Assembly (NCBI RefSeq): GCF_003574675.1
Contig: NZ_QOAZ01000003.1
Span: 104,741-168,740, forward strand
DNA length: 64,000 nt
Origin: Azohydromonas sediminis
GTDB lineage: Bacteria; Pseudomonadota; Gammaproteobacteria; Burkholderiales; Burkholderiaceae_C
Direction: 5' to 3'
Below are positions 1 through 9,815 of the stretch, in pieces; positions within the stretch are counted from its first letter, which is position 1, and each line of letters opens with the position of its first letter. The position numbers and the translations under genes were made by a program. Under the pieces are notes generated by a model that saw only the letters and a program-made list of their open reading frames with translations, did no database searches and was not told the DNA's origin.

Positions 1-2016
1 GTCGACGGGGTACAGCGCCTCCTGCGCGCAACGCGGCGCGCCCCACTCGACGGGGATCACGCGCTGCGGCGAGCGCGCCGCGACGTGGCGGAAGTTCGGG
101 CAGTCGGCGCGGTGCACGGCGACGCCGCGCCCGCGCGTGACGAAGCCGCCGATCGCATCGGGCGGCGCGGGACGGCAGCAGCGCGCCAGCGACGTCAGCA
201 GCGAGTCGACGCCCACGACCAGCACGCCACCGCGCGTGCCGCCCTCGGCGGCGCGCGGGCGCTTGAGCGCGATGCCTTCGTCGGCGGCGGGGGCGGGTTC
301 GGGCGGCCGCAGCAGCTGCTCGATGTGGCGCAGCGAGTACTCGTCCTTGCCGACGACTTCGAACAGCGCCGCGGCGCTGTTGAAGCCGAGCTGTGCGGCG
401 AGGTCGTCGAGCTTGAGCGCCGTGCGCCCTTCGCGCTGCAGCAGCTTCTCGACCGCCTCGCGCCCGCGCGCGATCGTCTGCTGCTGCGCCAGCGCGTTGA
501 ACCACGCGCGCACCTTCGACTTCGCGCGCGAGCTCGCGAGGTAGCCGAGTTCGGGGTTGAGCCAGTCCAGCGACGGCCCGCCCTCCTTCGCGGCGACGAT
601 CTCGACCGTCTGCCCGTTGGCCAGCGGCGTGTTCAGCGGCACCATCTGCCCGTCGACGCGCGCACCGCGGCAGCGGTGGCCAAGCTCGGTGTGCAGGCTG
701 TACGCGAAGTCCACCGGCGTCGCACCGGCCGGCAGCTCGACCACCGCGGCCTGCGGCGTGAAGACGTAGATGCGGTCGTCGAACACGCCGCCGTCGGCGT
801 CGCCGGCGGCCTGCACGTAGTCGCGCTCCCAAGCCAGCAGCTGGCGCAGCACCGCCTTGCGCGCCTCGGCCACCCGCTCCTCGAACGCGCCGGCGGCGCT
901 GACGCCGGCGTAGCCGCGCGCGCCCGCCTCCTTGTAGGCCCAGTGCGCGGCGACGCCGTATTCGGCGTGCTCGTGCATCGCGTGCGTGCGGATCTGCACC
1001 TCCACCGGCCGCCGGTCGTCGTCGAGCACGACGGTGTGCAGCGACTGGTAGCCGTTGGGCTTGGGCTTGGCGATGTAGTCGTCGAACTCGCCTTCGACCG
1101 GCGTGTAGCGCTGGTGCACCAGCGCCAGCACCGCGTAGCAGGTGTCGACGTCGGCCACCAGTACGCGTAGCGCACGCAGGTCGAGCACCTGCGCGAAGTC
1201 CAGCCGCTTGCCCTGCATCTTCTTCCAGATGCTGTAGATGTGCTTCGGCCGTGCCTGCACGTTGGCGGCGATGCCCGCGCGCCCGAGCTCGGCGGCCAGC
1301 TGCGCGCGGAAGGCCTCGAGCCGGCGCTCGCGCTCGCTGCGCTTCTCGTCGAGCAGCGCGGCGATGCGCCGGTACTCGTCGGGCTGCAGAAAGCGGAACG
1401 CCAGATCCTCGAGCTCCCACTTGATCTGCCAGATGCCGAGCCGGTTGGCCAGCGGCGCGAACACCTGCTGCGTCTCGAGCGCGAGCGCGTGCGGGCACGC
1501 CGTCTTGCTCAGCGCGTGCCAGCGCAGCGTCTGCAGCCGCGACGCCAGGCGCAGCAGCACGACGCGCAGGTCGCGCGAGAACGCGAGCAGCATTTTGCGC
1601 ACGCGCTCGGTCTGCTGCGCCCGCTGCTCGGCGCCGACCTGCGCCTCGCGCGCCGCGCGCTGGATCTGCACCAGCCGCCGCGTGCCGATCACGAGGGCGG
1701 CGTACGACGCGCCGAACGACTTGGCGATCACCTCGTCGGGGCGGTGCAGGTAGTCGGCGGCGTAGACGAGGTAGGCCGCCGCCTGCATCGACGGCGCGGC
1801 GCCGATCGCGCGCAGGATCGCCGCGACGCCCTCGGCGTGCTGCCACGCGTTCTCGCCGGTGTCGAGCACCTGCGGCGCGAGCAGCGGCTCGGCGAACGCG
1901 CGCGCACGCTGCAGCGCGCCAGCGCCCTCGGCGTCGTCGGGCGGCGCCGCGACCTGCTCGACGTCGGCGATGCGCACGATCGGCGCGACGTCGGCCGCCG
2001 ACGCCAGCGTCTTCAT
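1..2016 (-). CDS. relA: RelA-type (p)ppGpp synthetase, C-terminus cut by window edge
   Basis: Ribosome-associated stringent-response enzyme that pyrophosphorylates GDP/GTP. Reading from ATG at 2016, 672 codons are visible, so roughly 70 residues (the end of the regulatory ACT region) lie outside. Order: degenerate N-terminal hydrolase region (near residue 84 'YAADYLHRPDE', with no HD/ED pair), synthetase domain with 'RPKHIYSIWKKM' and 'EFDDYIAKPKPNGYQSLHT' (about residues 265-330), TGS domain (about 415-475), then a zinc-finger-like 'CCRP...H..DCPN' region near 605-640. The acidic EFDD motif and loss of the HD residues fit synthetase-only RelA rather than bifunctional SpoT. Its start overlaps the stop of the upstream hydrolase by 4 bp (ATGA), so the two are probably translationally coupled. 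Confidence 0.93.
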   Translation of the reverse strand, partial: MKTLASAADVAPIVRIADVEQVAAPPDDAEGAGALQRARAFAEPLLAPQVLDTGENAWQHAEGVAAILRAIGAAPSMQAAAYLVYAADYLHRPDEVIAKSFGASYAALVIGTRRLVQIQRAAREAQVGAEQRAQQTERVRKMLLAFSRDLRVVLLRLASRLQTLRWHALSKTACPHALALETQQVFAPLANRLGIWQIKWELEDLAFRFLQPDEYRRIAALLDEKRSERERRLEAFRAQLAAELGRAGIAANVQARPKHIYSIWKKMQGKRLDFAQVLDLRALRVLVADVDTCYAVLALVHQRYTPVEGEFDDYIAKPKPNGYQSLHTVVLDDDRRPVEVQIRTHAMHEHAEYGVAAHWAYKEAGARGYAGVSAAGAFEERVAEARKAVLRQLLAWERDYVQAAGDADGGVFDDRIYVFTPQAAVVELPAGATPVDFAYSLHTELGHRCRGARVDGQMVPLNTPLANGQTVEIVAAKEGGPSLDWLNPELGYLASSRAKSKVRAWFNALAQQQTIARGREAVEKLLQREGRTALKLDDLAAQLGFNSAAALFEVVGKDEYSLRHIEQLLRPPEPAPAADEGIALKRPRAAEGGTRGGVLVVGVDSLLTSLARCCRPAPPDAIGGFVTRGRGVAVHRADCPNFRHVAARSPQRVIPVEWGAPRCAQEALYPVD

Positions 2017-2909
2017 CGCGAACGCAGGAAGTCGCGCACGACGGCCACCTGGTCCGGTGGCACCAGCGTCGGCGCGTGGCCGACGCCGGCGAACTCGACG
2101 AGCGCCGCCTTCGGGCCGCGCTGCGTCATCGCCTGCGCCGTCGCGCGCGACAGCAGGTCCGACACGGCGCCGCGCAGCAGCAGCGTGCGCGCGGTGATGC
2201 GGTCGTACGCGGCCCATAGCGCCGCCTCGCCGGCGGCGGCCATCTCGGGGGTGGCCGCGCGCAGCGGCACCGCGATCGCCGGGTCGTAGTGCAGCACGAA
2301 GCCGCCGTGCCCGTCGTCCTTGAGCTGCGGCGCGGTCAGCGCGAGCCACTGCTCGCGCGTGTGCGGGCCGAAGCCGGCAGCGATCTGCCGCAGCCGCTCG
2401 GCCGCCTCGTCGAGGCTCGCGAAGCGCATCGGCACGCCGACGTAGCTGCCGATGCGCGCGACGGCCGCCGGCTCGATGCGCGGGCCGACGTCGTTGAGCA
2501 CCAGCCGGCGGATCGGGTTGCCCCCGCCGCCGGTGAGCGACGCCAGCGACAGCCCGATCAGCCCGCCCATCGACGTGCCGACCCAGTCGACGGTGGCCGC
2601 ATCCAGCCGCGCGAGCAGCGTGACCATGTCGGCGACGTAGGTCGGCACGCCGTAGCCCATCGGGTCGGCGAGCCAGTCGGAGCGACCGCGTCCGACGACG
2701 TCGGGGCAGACGACGCGGAAGTCGTCGCACAGCGCGCGCGCGAGCACGTCGAAGTCGCGCCCCTGGCGCGTGAGCCCGTGCACGCAGACGACGACGTGCG
2801 GGTTCGCGGCGTCGCCCCACTGCCAGTACGCCATGCGGTGCAGCCCGCGGGCATCGAGGCATTGAACATGGTGCAGGGTCGGCTCGTTCATCGCGGCAGG
2901 GGTCGGCAT
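2013..2909 (-). CDS. alpha/beta-hydrolase fold protein
   Basis: Predicted soluble serine hydrolase of 298 aa with unknown substrate. It shows the oxyanion-hole region 'VCVHGLTRQGRDFD' near residue 45, the nucleophile elbow 'WVGTSMGGLIG' (Ser about residue 113) and a late histidine in 'GVGHAPTL', giving a plausible Ser-Asp-His triad. An alternative ATG (MNEP) lies six codons inside the longer start; I cannot decide between them. It is the upstream member of a pair with relA (4-bp overlap) and diverges from the 3-hydroxybutyrate dehydrogenase gene 38 bp away. Pairing with hbdH might suggest an ester or oligomer hydrolase feeding that enzyme, but this is only context. Confidence 0.85.
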   Translation of the reverse strand: MPTPAAMNEPTLHHVQCLDARGLHRMAYWQWGDAANPHVVVCVHGLTRQGRDFDVLARALCDDFRVVCPDVVGRGRSDWLADPMGYGVPTYVADMVTLLARLDAATVDWVGTSMGGLIGLSLASLTGGGGNPIRRLVLNDVGPRIEPAAVARIGSYVGVPMRFASLDEAAERLRQIAAGFGPHTREQWLALTAPQLKDDGHGGFVLHYDPAIAVPLRAATPEMAAAGEAALWAAYDRITARTLLLRGAVSDLLSRATAQAMTQRGPKAALVEFAGVGHAPTLVPPDQVAVVRDFLRSR

Positions 2910-2947
2910 CGATAATCGATGGTAGCAACCGTCAGGAGGACATCGTC

Positions 2948-3727
2948 ATGCTGCAAGGGAAAACGGCACTGGTCACGGGCTCGACGAGCGGCATCGGGCT
3001 GGGCATCGCGCTGGCGCTGGCGCGCCAGGGCGCGAACCTCGTGCTCAACGGCTTCGGCGACGTCGACGCCGCGCGCGCCGCGGTGCAGGCTGCGGCGCGT
3101 CCCGGTGCGCGCGTCGGCTACCACGGCGCCGACATGAGCCGCCCCGCCGAGATCGAAGCGATGATGGCGATGGCCGCGGCCGAGTTCGGCGGTGTCGACG
3201 TGCTCGTCAACAACGCCGGCATCCAGCACGTCGCGCTGGTCGAGAACTTCCCGCCCGAGAAGTGGGACGCGATCATCGCGATCAACCTCAGCTCGGCGTT
3301 CCACACCACGCGCCTGGCGCTGCCGGGCATGAAGGCGCGCGACTGGGGACGCGTGATCAACGTCGCGTCGGTGCACGGGCTGGTCGCGTCGGCGCAGAAG
3401 TCGGCCTATGTCGCGTCGAAGCACGGCATCGTCGGCTTCACGAAGGCCGTCGCGCTCGAGACCGCGACCACCGGCATCACCGTCAACGCGATCTGCCCCG
3501 GATGGGTGCTGACGCCACTGGTGCAAAAGCAGATCGACGACCGCGCCGCGCGCGAGGGCATCCCGCTGGCACAGGCGCAGCGCGACCTGCTCGGCGAGAA
3601 GCAGCCGTCACTGCAGTTCACGACGCCCGAGCAGCTCGGCGAGCTCGCGGTGTTCCTGTGCTCGCCCGCGGCCGCGAACATCCGCGGTGCGGCGTTCAAC
3701 GTCGACGGCGGCTGGCTCGCGCAGTGA
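2948..3727 (+). CDS. bdhA: 3-hydroxybutyrate dehydrogenase (SDR family)
   Basis: NAD-dependent short-chain dehydrogenase, 259 aa, most like D-3-hydroxybutyrate dehydrogenase, which interconverts (R)-3-hydroxybutyrate and acetoacetate during polyhydroxybutyrate turnover. Visible: cofactor motif TGSTSGIG (residues 10-17), NNAG at 88-91, catalytic Ser141, Tyr154 and Lys158 (YVASK). The C-terminal half with 'ICPGWVLTPLVQKQI' and the 'EKQPS.QF.TPEQLG' stretch is characteristic of this subfamily rather than of FabG. A strong Shine-Dalgarno (AGGAGGA near 2935) sits before the ATG. The gene is monocistronic as far as can be seen, ending just before the convergent SIMPL-domain gene. Confidence 0.9.
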   Translation: MLQGKTALVTGSTSGIGLGIALALARQGANLVLNGFGDVDAARAAVQAAARPGARVGYHGADMSRPAEIEAMMAMAAAEFGGVDVLVNNAGIQHVALVENFPPEKWDAIIAINLSSAFHTTRLALPGMKARDWGRVINVASVHGLVASAQKSAYVASKHGIVGFTKAVALETATTGITVNAICPGWVLTPLVQKQIDDRAAREGIPLAQAQRDLLGEKQPSLQFTTPEQLGELAVFLCSPAAANIRGAAFNVDGGWLAQ

Positions 3728-3745
3728 CCGCTGCGCGGTGCGGCG

Positions 3746-4447
3746 TCACTTCATCTGCACCGAGCCGCTGACCGTCGCGGTGACGGTGCCCTTGCCCGGC
3801 TCGACGGGCAGCGGCGCGTCGGCCGACGCGGCCATCGCCTCGGCGCGCAGCATCGGCAGCGGCCGCTCGCCGTCGCTGCCGGTGCTCACCGTGACTTCGC
3901 GCAGCGTGTAGCCCTGGTAGCCGAACAGGCGCGCGACGTCGCCGGCCTGCGCGCGGAAGCGCTCGATCGCCTGCGCGACGACCTCGCCCTCGACGCGCCG
4001 CTGCGCCTCGCGCGACAGCCGCTGCGCCACGCCGGCCACCGCCATCGTCGTGATGCGCCCGGCCAGGCGGCCGATGCCTTCGACGTCGCGCCCCTGCACG
4101 ACCATCTCGGCGCGGCCCTGCCAGCCGGCGATGCCGCCCTTGGGCGCATAGCGCGGGTGGAGCGTGAAGTTGCCGGTCGACACCTCGATCTGCCCCGGCT
4201 GCGCCGCCTTGCGCGCCTCGGCGAGCGCGGCGTCGAGCGCGCGCTTGAGCTCGGCCTGCACCGCGGCCGGCTCGGCGCCGTCGCGCGTGGCGGCAAAGGT
4301 CAGCACGAGCACGTCGCGTGGCACCTCGACGCTGGCGCTGGCCGTCAGGTTCAGCACGCCCTGCGGCGGCGGCGTCTGCGCTGCTGCGCCGGTGGCGACG
4401 AAGGCGGCCAGCAGGCCGGGCAGCAGGACGCGCGTCGAAGCAGGCAT
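3746..4447 (-). CDS. SIMPL-domain (DUF541) exported protein
   Basis: 233-aa exported protein of the SIMPL family, envelope proteins with poorly defined roles (oxidative-stress links reported for some members). Residues 1-23 form a signal peptide ending in 'ATGAAAQ'; the rest is a single SIMPL domain with the typical 'LNLTASASVEVPRDVLVLTF' beginning and a periodic beta/alpha pattern. The reading frame is open far upstream, but ATG at 4447 is chosen because it gives the signal peptide. It is convergent with bdhA (18 bp between stops) and divergent from ompR. Confidence 0.85.
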   Translation of the reverse strand: MPASTRVLLPGLLAAFVATGAAAQTPPPQGVLNLTASASVEVPRDVLVLTFAATRDGAEPAAVQAELKRALDAALAEARKAAQPGQIEVSTGNFTLHPRYAPKGGIAGWQGRAEMVVQGRDVEGIGRLAGRITTMAVAGVAQRLSREAQRRVEGEVVAQAIERFRAQAGDVARLFGYQGYTLREVTVSTGSDGERPLPMLRAEAMAASADAPLPVEPGKGTVTATVSGSVQMK

Positions 4448-4614
4448 GGATTGGACCTCGTCGGAATCGGTGGGCGGGTGCGCCAGGCCCGCGGAACCCG
4501 GCCCGAGCCGCCGGGGGGCGCCACGACGCCGCCACGGCGGCGCGTTGCGCACAATAGCGCGGCGTGATGGATTTGCGTTGACCGCCCCGGGATCCGCCAA
4601 CGGCCCGAAATAGA

Positions 4615-4678
4615 TGTAACAGGCCGTCAGTTGCCTGCGATGCCGGCTGTCGCTCCCCCGCACAATGCGGCTGTTACA
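4615..4678 (+). promoter_or_regulatory. inverted TGTAACA / TGTTACA pair upstream of ompR (possible OmpR half-sites)
   Basis: TGTAACA at 4615-4621 and its exact reverse complement TGTTACA at 4672-4678 flank the leader of ompR. Both resemble the GTTACA/GAAACA half-sites bound by OmpR-family regulators, so autoregulation is conceivable. The 50-bp separation is large and no convincing -35/-10 pair was found. Confidence 0.3.
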
Positions 4679-4693
4679 AATTCGGAGCTGCCC

Positions 4694-5428
4694 ATGAACA
4701 TGGCCGCCACCCACCGCCCCGACCGCATCGTCGTCGTCGACGACGATGCGCGCATCCGCGACCTGCTGCGGCGCTACCTGACGCAGGAGGGCTTCGAGGT
4801 GCTGCTCGCCGAGGACGCCAAAGCGCTGAACAAGCTGCTCACGCGCGAGACCTTCGACCTCATCGTGCTCGACCTGATGCTGCCCGGCGAGGACGGCCTG
4901 AGCATTTGCCGGCGGCTGCGCGCGGCGAGCGACCGCACGCCGATCATCATGCTGACCGCGAAGGTCGAGGACGTCGACCGCATCGTCGGCCTCGAGGTCG
5001 GCGCCGACGACTACCTGCCCAAGCCGTTCAACCCGCGCGAGCTGCTCGCGCGCATCAACGCCGTGCTGCGCCGCCGCCCGCCGAGCGAGGCGCCGGGCGC
5101 GCCGTCGAAGGAGCCGCAGATCGTCACGTTCGGGCCGTTCGAGTTCGACCTGTCGCTGCGCAAGCTGACCAAGGACGGCCAGACGATCCCGCTGACCACC
5201 GGTGAGTTCTCGATGCTCAAGGCGCTCGTGCGCCACCCGCGCCAGCCGCTGTCGCGCGACAAGCTCGCGCAACTCGCGCGCGGGCGCGAGTTCGAGCCGT
5301 TCGACCGCAGCCTCGACGTGCAGGTCAGCCGGCTGCGCAAGCTGATCGAGCCCGACCCGGCGCAGCCGCGCTACATCCAGACGGTGTGGGGCGTGGGCTA
5401 CGTCTTCGTCCCCGACGGCGCCGCGTGA
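4694..5428 (+). CDS. ompR: OmpR-type response regulator
   Basis: 244-aa two-component response regulator. Receiver domain: acidic pocket D16-D18, phospho-acceptor Asp60 in 'LIVLDLMLPGEDG', Thr/Lys pair ending at Lys110 ('DDYLPKPFNP'). C-terminal winged helix (about 130-240) ends 'TVWGVGYVFVP', standard for OmpR/PhoB DNA-binding domains. ATG at 4694 is chosen because GGAG lies at 4684-4687; an upstream in-frame ATG at 4631 lacks a comparable site. The stop codon overlaps the GTG start of the sensor kinase. The regulon cannot be read here, though a porin gene elsewhere in the window is a natural candidate. Confidence 0.93.
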   Translation: MNMAATHRPDRIVVVDDDARIRDLLRRYLTQEGFEVLLAEDAKALNKLLTRETFDLIVLDLMLPGEDGLSICRRLRAASDRTPIIMLTAKVEDVDRIVGLEVGADDYLPKPFNPRELLARINAVLRRRPPSEAPGAPSKEPQIVTFGPFEFDLSLRKLTKDGQTIPLTTGEFSMLKALVRHPRQPLSRDKLAQLARGREFEPFDRSLDVQVSRLRKLIEPDPAQPRYIQTVWGVGYVFVPDGAA

Positions 5429-6864
5429 GCCGGCCTGCCGCCGAGCGCGGCGAGAACCCGACGGCACGCGACCGGCGATCGTCGGCGGCGTGGCGCCCGA
5501 CGCGCCCCGACTTCCCGAGCCGCATCGCGCACGCGGTCGCGCGACGCAGCCCGTTCGCGCTGAGCCTGTTCTCGCGCACCTTCCTGCTGCTCGCGCTGCT
5601 GCTGGGCGGCGGCATCTTCGCGTGGGTGCTGACGCTGCGCCAGCTCGAGCTCGAGCCGCGCGCGGTGCAGGCCGCGCGCGAGATCGCCGCGCTGGTCAAC
5701 CTGTCGCGCGCGGCGCTGCGCTACAGCGACCCGATCGACCGCGTCGCCGTCGTCAAGACGATGAGCGAGGAGGAGGCGATCCGCGTGATGCCGCGCGAAC
5801 CCGGCGACACCTGGGAGCCCTACGCCACCGACCGCTTCACCCGCCGCGTCGCCAACGAGCTGCGGGCGCGGCTCGAGCAGTACTCGATCCTCGCGCGCAG
5901 CGTCAACGGCCAGCCCGGCCTGTGGGTCGGCTTCACGATCGAAAACGACGCGTACTGGCTGCACGCCGACGCCGCGCGCATCCAGCCGCTGACGCCGGCG
6001 ACCTACTTCGTGTGGGTGGGCATCGCGCTGGCGGCGACGCTGCTCGCGTCGGCCGCGGTGGCGCGCTGGATCAACCGCCCGCTGCAGGATCTGTCGTTCG
6101 CCGCCAGCCGCATCCGAGACGGCGAGTACGACTCGCGTCTCGACGAGGACACGATGACGCACGAGATCCGCCAGGTCAACATGGGCTTCAACCGCATGGC
6201 GCGCGAACTCGCGCGCATCGAGGAAGACCGCGCCGTGATGCTCGCCGGCATCAGCCACGACCTGCGCACGCCGCTCGCGCGGCTGCGGCTGGAGACCGAG
6301 ATGAGCGTCGCCGACGAGGAGGCGCGGCGCAACATGGCCGCCGACATCGACCAGCTCGACGCGATCATCGACAAGTTCATGGACTACGCGCGCCCCGGCG
6401 AGACGCAGCTCAAGCCGGTGCCGCTGTCGGCGCTGGTGGACCGCGAGATCGCCGCGCTGCGCGAAACCTCCGAGGTCAAGGTCACGTCCAAGTTGGCGAT
6501 CGACCTGATGGTGCTCGCCGACGAGACCGAGCTCGGCCGCGTGTTCGGCAACCTGTTCGAGAACGCGCGCCGCTACGCGCGCGGACCCGACGGGCTCGCG
6601 CGCGTCGAGATCACGTACCACCGCGAGGGCCCGTGGGTCGTCGTCAGCGTGCGCGACCACGGCCCGGGCGTGCCGCGCGACAAGCTGCCGCAGCTGACGA
6701 CGCCGTTCTTCCGCGGCGACGCTGCGCGCACCGAGGCCACCGGCGCCGGCCTCGGCCTGGCCATCGTCGACAAGGCGATGCAGCGCATGGGCGGCAGCCT
6801 CGAGGTCGACAACGCCGAAGGCGGCGGCTTCGTCGCGCGTCTCAGGCTGCGGCGGGTGACGTAG
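5425..6864 (+). CDS. envZ: EnvZ-type sensor histidine kinase
   Basis: 479-aa inner-membrane histidine kinase partner of OmpR. Order: transmembrane segment at about 50-70, periplasmic region about 75-190, second transmembrane segment about 193-213, HAMP, H-box '[16 protein letters not shown]' with His278, N-box '[10 protein letters not shown]', then G-boxes 'DHGPGVP' and 'GAGLGLAIV'. GTG at 5425 overlaps the ompR stop (GTGA), implying coupled translation. The N-terminal cytoplasmic stretch is unusually Arg-rich (about 50 residues). The 3' end overlaps the convergent ftsH gene by 23 bp. Confidence 0.92.
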   Translation: MSRPAAERGENPTARDRRSSAAWRPTRPDFPSRIAHAVARRSPFALSLFSRTFLLLALLLGGGIFAWVLTLRQLELEPRAVQAAREIAALVNLSRAALRYSDPIDRVAVVKTMSEEEAIRVMPREPGDTWEPYATDRFTRRVANELRARLEQYSILARSVNGQPGLWVGFTIENDAYWLHADAARIQPLTPATYFVWVGIALAATLLASAAVARWINRPLQDLSFAASRIRDGEYDSRLDEDTMTHEIRQVNMGFNRMARELARIEEDRAVMLAGISHDLRTPLARLRLETEMSVADEEARRNMAADIDQLDAIIDKFMDYARPGETQLKPVPLSALVDREIAALRETSEVKVTSKLAIDLMVLADETELGRVFGNLFENARRYARGPDGLARVEITYHREGPWVVVSVRDHGPGVPRDKLPQLTTPFFRGDAARTEATGAGLGLAIVDKAMQRMGGSLEVDNAEGGGFVARLRLRRVT

Positions 6865-8692
6865 CGCCGGCGTGCAGCGGCGCCGTCAGCGCGCGCAGCG
6901 CCGCCTCGTCGAGCGTCTCGCGCGCGAGCAGCTCGCGCGCGCAGCGCTCGAGCACGTCGCGGTGCTCGCGCAGGATCGCGGTCGCACGCTCGAAGGCGCC
7001 CATCACGATCGCGCGCACCGCCTCGTCAATGCGCTGCTGCGTCGCCGGGCTCGGCTGGCAGCCGCCCTGCGACATCGCCGGCACGTCGAGGAAACGCGGC
7101 GGCTGCGCCTCGTACGCGACGTAGCCCAGCTCCTCGACCATGCCGTAGCGCGTGACCATGTCACGCGCGATGTCGGTGACCTTGGCCAGGTCGTCGGCGG
7201 CGCCGGTCGACAGATGGCCGAAGACGAGCTTCTCGGCCGCACGGCCGCCGAGCAGCACCATGATCTTGCGCTCGAGCTCCTCGCGCGTCATCAGGAAGCG
7301 GTCCTCGGTCGGGCGCTGGATCGTGTAGCCGAGCGCGCCGATGCCGCGCGGGATGATCGACACCTTGTGCACCGGGTCGGTGCCGGGCAGCGCCATCGCA
7401 ACGAGTGCGTGGCCCATCTCGTGGTAGGCCACGACTTCGCGCTCGCGCGCGTTGAGCACGCGGTTCTTCTTCTCGAGGCCGGCAACGATGCGTTCGATCG
7501 CCGTCGTGAAGTCCGCGAGCGTCACCTCGCCGGCGCCGCGGCGCGTGGCCGCGAGCGCGGCCTCGTTGCACAGGTTCGCGAGGTCGGCGCCGGAAAAGCC
7601 CGTGGTCAGCGCCGCCACCTGCTCGAGATCGACGTCGGGCGCGAGCCGGATCTTCCTGCTGTGCACCTTCAGAATCGCGACGCGCCCGCTCTTGTCGGGC
7701 CGGTCGACGAGCACCTGGCGGTCGAAGCGCCCGGCGCGCAGCAGCGCCGGGTCGAGGATCTCGGGCCGGTTCGTCGCCGCGAGCAGCACGAGGCCGCTCG
7801 AGCTGTCGAATCCGTCGAGCTCGACGAGCAGCTGGTTGAGCGTCTGCTCGCGCTCGTCGTGGCCGCCGATCGGGCCGGCTGCGCCGCGCGCGCGGCCGAG
7901 GGCGTCGAGCTCGTCGATGAAGATGATCGCCGGCGCCTTCTGCCGTGCCTGCTCGAACAGGTCGCGCACGCGCGCGGCGCCGACGCCGACGAACATCTCG
8001 ACGAACTCGCTGCCCGAGATGCTGAAGAACGGCACACCGGCCTCGCCGGCCACGGCCTTGGCGATCAGCGTCTTGCCGGTGCCCGGCGGCCCCACGAGCA
8101 GCACGCCCTTGGGCATGCGCGCGCCCAGCCGGCCGTAGCCCTGCGGGTCCTTCAGGAACGCGACGATCTCCTGCAGCTCGGCCTTCGCTTCGTCGACACC
8201 GGCGACGTCGGCGAACGTCACGCCGGTGTCCTTCTCGACGTAGACCTTGGCGCGGCTCTTGCCGATGCTCATGAAGCCGCCCATGCCCATGCCCTGCTTC
8301 TCGATCACACGGCGGATCACGAAGAACCACAGGCCGAAGAACACCGCTGCCGGCACGACCCAGCTCAGCAGGTCGCGCAGCAGCGTGCTCTGCACGACGC
8401 GCGTGTACGGCACGTCGAACTGCGACAGCCGCGCCGCGAGGTCCGGCTCGACGCGGTTGGCGACGATCGTCGTCTTGCCGCCGGGGTCGGGCGTCTTCAG
8501 CCGGCCGGTGATCGTCGTCTCGCCGACGATCACCTCGGCCACGCGCCCCTCGGCCAGCGCGCGTTCGAACTGGCTGTACGGCACCGCTTCGACGGTGCTG
8601 GCGCTCTGCCACAGGCTTTGCAGGCTCAGCAGCGCGAGCATCGCGAGCAGCCAGTAGCCGACGTTCCACTGCGTCTTCGGGTCGGGCTTCAT
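6842..8692 (-). CDS. ftsH: FtsH-type ATP-dependent membrane zinc metalloprotease (stress-island paralogue)
   Basis: 616-aa membrane-anchored AAA+ protease that extracts and degrades damaged membrane and soluble proteins. Transmembrane segments lie at about 12-30 and 108-127; Walker A GPPGTGKT at 201-208, Walker B 'IIFIDELDA' near 257, arginine-finger region 'RAGRFDR' near 319-325, and the zinc motif HEMGH at 424-428. Its position as last gene of a chaperone/protease operon, not next to rlmE/folP, suggests an accessory FtsH like that in the locus of heat resistance, with the housekeeping copy elsewhere (inference). ATG at 8692 is 4 nt after the upstream htrA stop. Confidence 0.93.
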   Translation of the reverse strand: MKPDPKTQWNVGYWLLAMLALLSLQSLWQSASTVEAVPYSQFERALAEGRVAEVIVGETTITGRLKTPDPGGKTTIVANRVEPDLAARLSQFDVPYTRVVQSTLLRDLLSWVVPAAVFFGLWFFVIRRVIEKQGMGMGGFMSIGKSRAKVYVEKDTGVTFADVAGVDEAKAELQEIVAFLKDPQGYGRLGARMPKGVLLVGPPGTGKTLIAKAVAGEAGVPFFSISGSEFVEMFVGVGAARVRDLFEQARQKAPAIIFIDELDALGRARGAAGPIGGHDEREQTLNQLLVELDGFDSSSGLVLLAATNRPEILDPALLRAGRFDRQVLVDRPDKSGRVAILKVHSRKIRLAPDVDLEQVAALTTGFSGADLANLCNEAALAATRRGAGEVTLADFTTAIERIVAGLEKKNRVLNAREREVVAYHEMGHALVAMALPGTDPVHKVSIIPRGIGALGYTIQRPTEDRFLMTREELERKIMVLLGGRAAEKLVFGHLSTGAADDLAKVTDIARDMVTRYGMVEELGYVAYEAQPPRFLDVPAMSQGGCQPSPATQQRIDEAVRAIVMGAFERATAILREHRDVLERCARELLARETLDEAALRALTAPLHAGATSPAAA

Positions 8693-8696
8693 CGCG

Positions 8697-9815
8697 TCAC
8701 GCTCCTGCCTGCAGCGTCACTTCGACCGTGCGCCGCTCGCCGCCGCGCAGCACCTCCAGCTGCACGACATCGCCGACGCGAAAGTCGTCGAGCCGCGCGA
8801 GCAGCTGGCCCACACCGTTCACCGGCTTGCCTTCGACGGCGACGATGACGTCGCCGGCCGCGACACCCTCGCCGGTCACCGTCGCGCCCCGCAGCCCCGC
8901 GGCCGCCGCCGCTGAGCCGGGCGCCACGCGCAGGATCACGACGCCCTCGACGCCCAGCGCCTGCGTCAGGCGCGCGTTGAGCGACTCGTCGACCTCGATG
9001 CCCAGCGCCGGGCGCACGTAGCGCCCGTGCTTGATCAGCTGCGGCACGACGCGGTTGACGGTGTCCACCGGCACCGCGAAGCCGATGCCGGCGCTCGCCC
9101 CCGAGGGGCTGTAGATCGCCGTGTTGATGCCGATCAGCCGCCCGCTCGAGTCGAGCAGCGGCCCACCCGAGTTGCCGGGGTTGATCGCCGCGTCGGTCTG
9201 GATCAGGTGCTCGATCGTCGCGCCGCGCTCGGTCGGCAGCGAGCGGTCGAGCGCCGAGACGATGCCGGTGGTCAGCGTCCAGTCCAGGCCGAACGGGTTG
9301 CCGATCGCGAACACCTTCTGGCCGACTTTCAGCGTCGCGCTCTGTCCCACCGGCACCGGCGGCGGACGGTTGAAGCCCACGCCGATCTTCAGCACCGCGA
9401 TGTCGTGCGACGGGCTCGCGCCGACCAGCGCCGCGCGCACCTCGCGCCCGTCGGCCAGCCGCACGAACGCCTCGCTGGCGCCCTCGACGACGTGGAAGTT
9501 GGTCACGACGTGGCCGTGCTCGTCCCAGATGAAGCCGCTGCCGGTGCCGCGCGGCACCGAGAACACGTTGCGCGTCCAGAAGTCGCGCACCTGCGCGCGC
9601 GTCGTGATGAACACGACCGAATCGCGCGAGCGCTCGAACAGCTCGATCGTCGCGCGCTCGTCGGCCGCGAGGTCGCCGGCGGCGGCGATCGGTCGCGGCG
9701 CGGCATCGAGACGCGCCGCATCGGGCGCCGGGCCGGGCAGCCAGCGCCACAGCGCGATCAGCGCCGCCGCGGCCAGCGTCAGCCACAGCAGGCGCGACAC
9801 GAAACGGTCGGTCAT
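8697..9815 (-). CDS. HtrA/DegP-like serine protease with PDZ domain (copy 1)
   Basis: 372-aa S1C-family protease. N-terminal hydrophobic segment at about 8-24 looks like an uncleaved anchor, placing the protease in the periplasm. Triad visible: His108 (TNFHVV), Asp138 (SHDIAVLK), Ser216 (NPGNSGGPL); one PDZ domain follows (about 275-370). Starts with ATG at 9815, overlapping the psiE stop by 4 bp; it is followed after 4 nt by ftsH. It is clearly paralogous to the protease at 10336-11415, sharing long near-identical blocks around the filter '[19 protein letters not shown]'. Like LHR DegP, it is probably induced by protein-folding stress. Confidence 0.92.
   Translation of the reverse strand: MTDRFVSRLLWLTLAAAALIALWRWLPGPAPDAARLDAAPRPIAAAGDLAADERATIELFERSRDSVVFITTRAQVRDFWTRNVFSVPRGTGSGFIWDEHGHVVTNFHVVEGASEAFVRLADGREVRAALVGASPSHDIAVLKIGVGFNRPPPVPVGQSATLKVGQKVFAIGNPFGLDWTLTTGIVSALDRSLPTERGATIEHLIQTDAAINPGNSGGPLLDSSGRLIGINTAIYSPSGASAGIGFAVPVDTVNRVVPQLIKHGRYVRPALGIEVDESLNARLTQALGVEGVVILRVAPGSAAAAAGLRGATVTGEGVAAGDVIVAVEGKPVNGVGQLLARLDDFRVGDVVQLEVLRGGERRTVEVTLQAGA

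Noticed and set aside
5386..5424. Upstream ATG start for envZ
   Set aside because: It lies inside ompR without a Shine-Dalgarno; GTG at 5425 in a GTGA overlap is the more usual arrangement.
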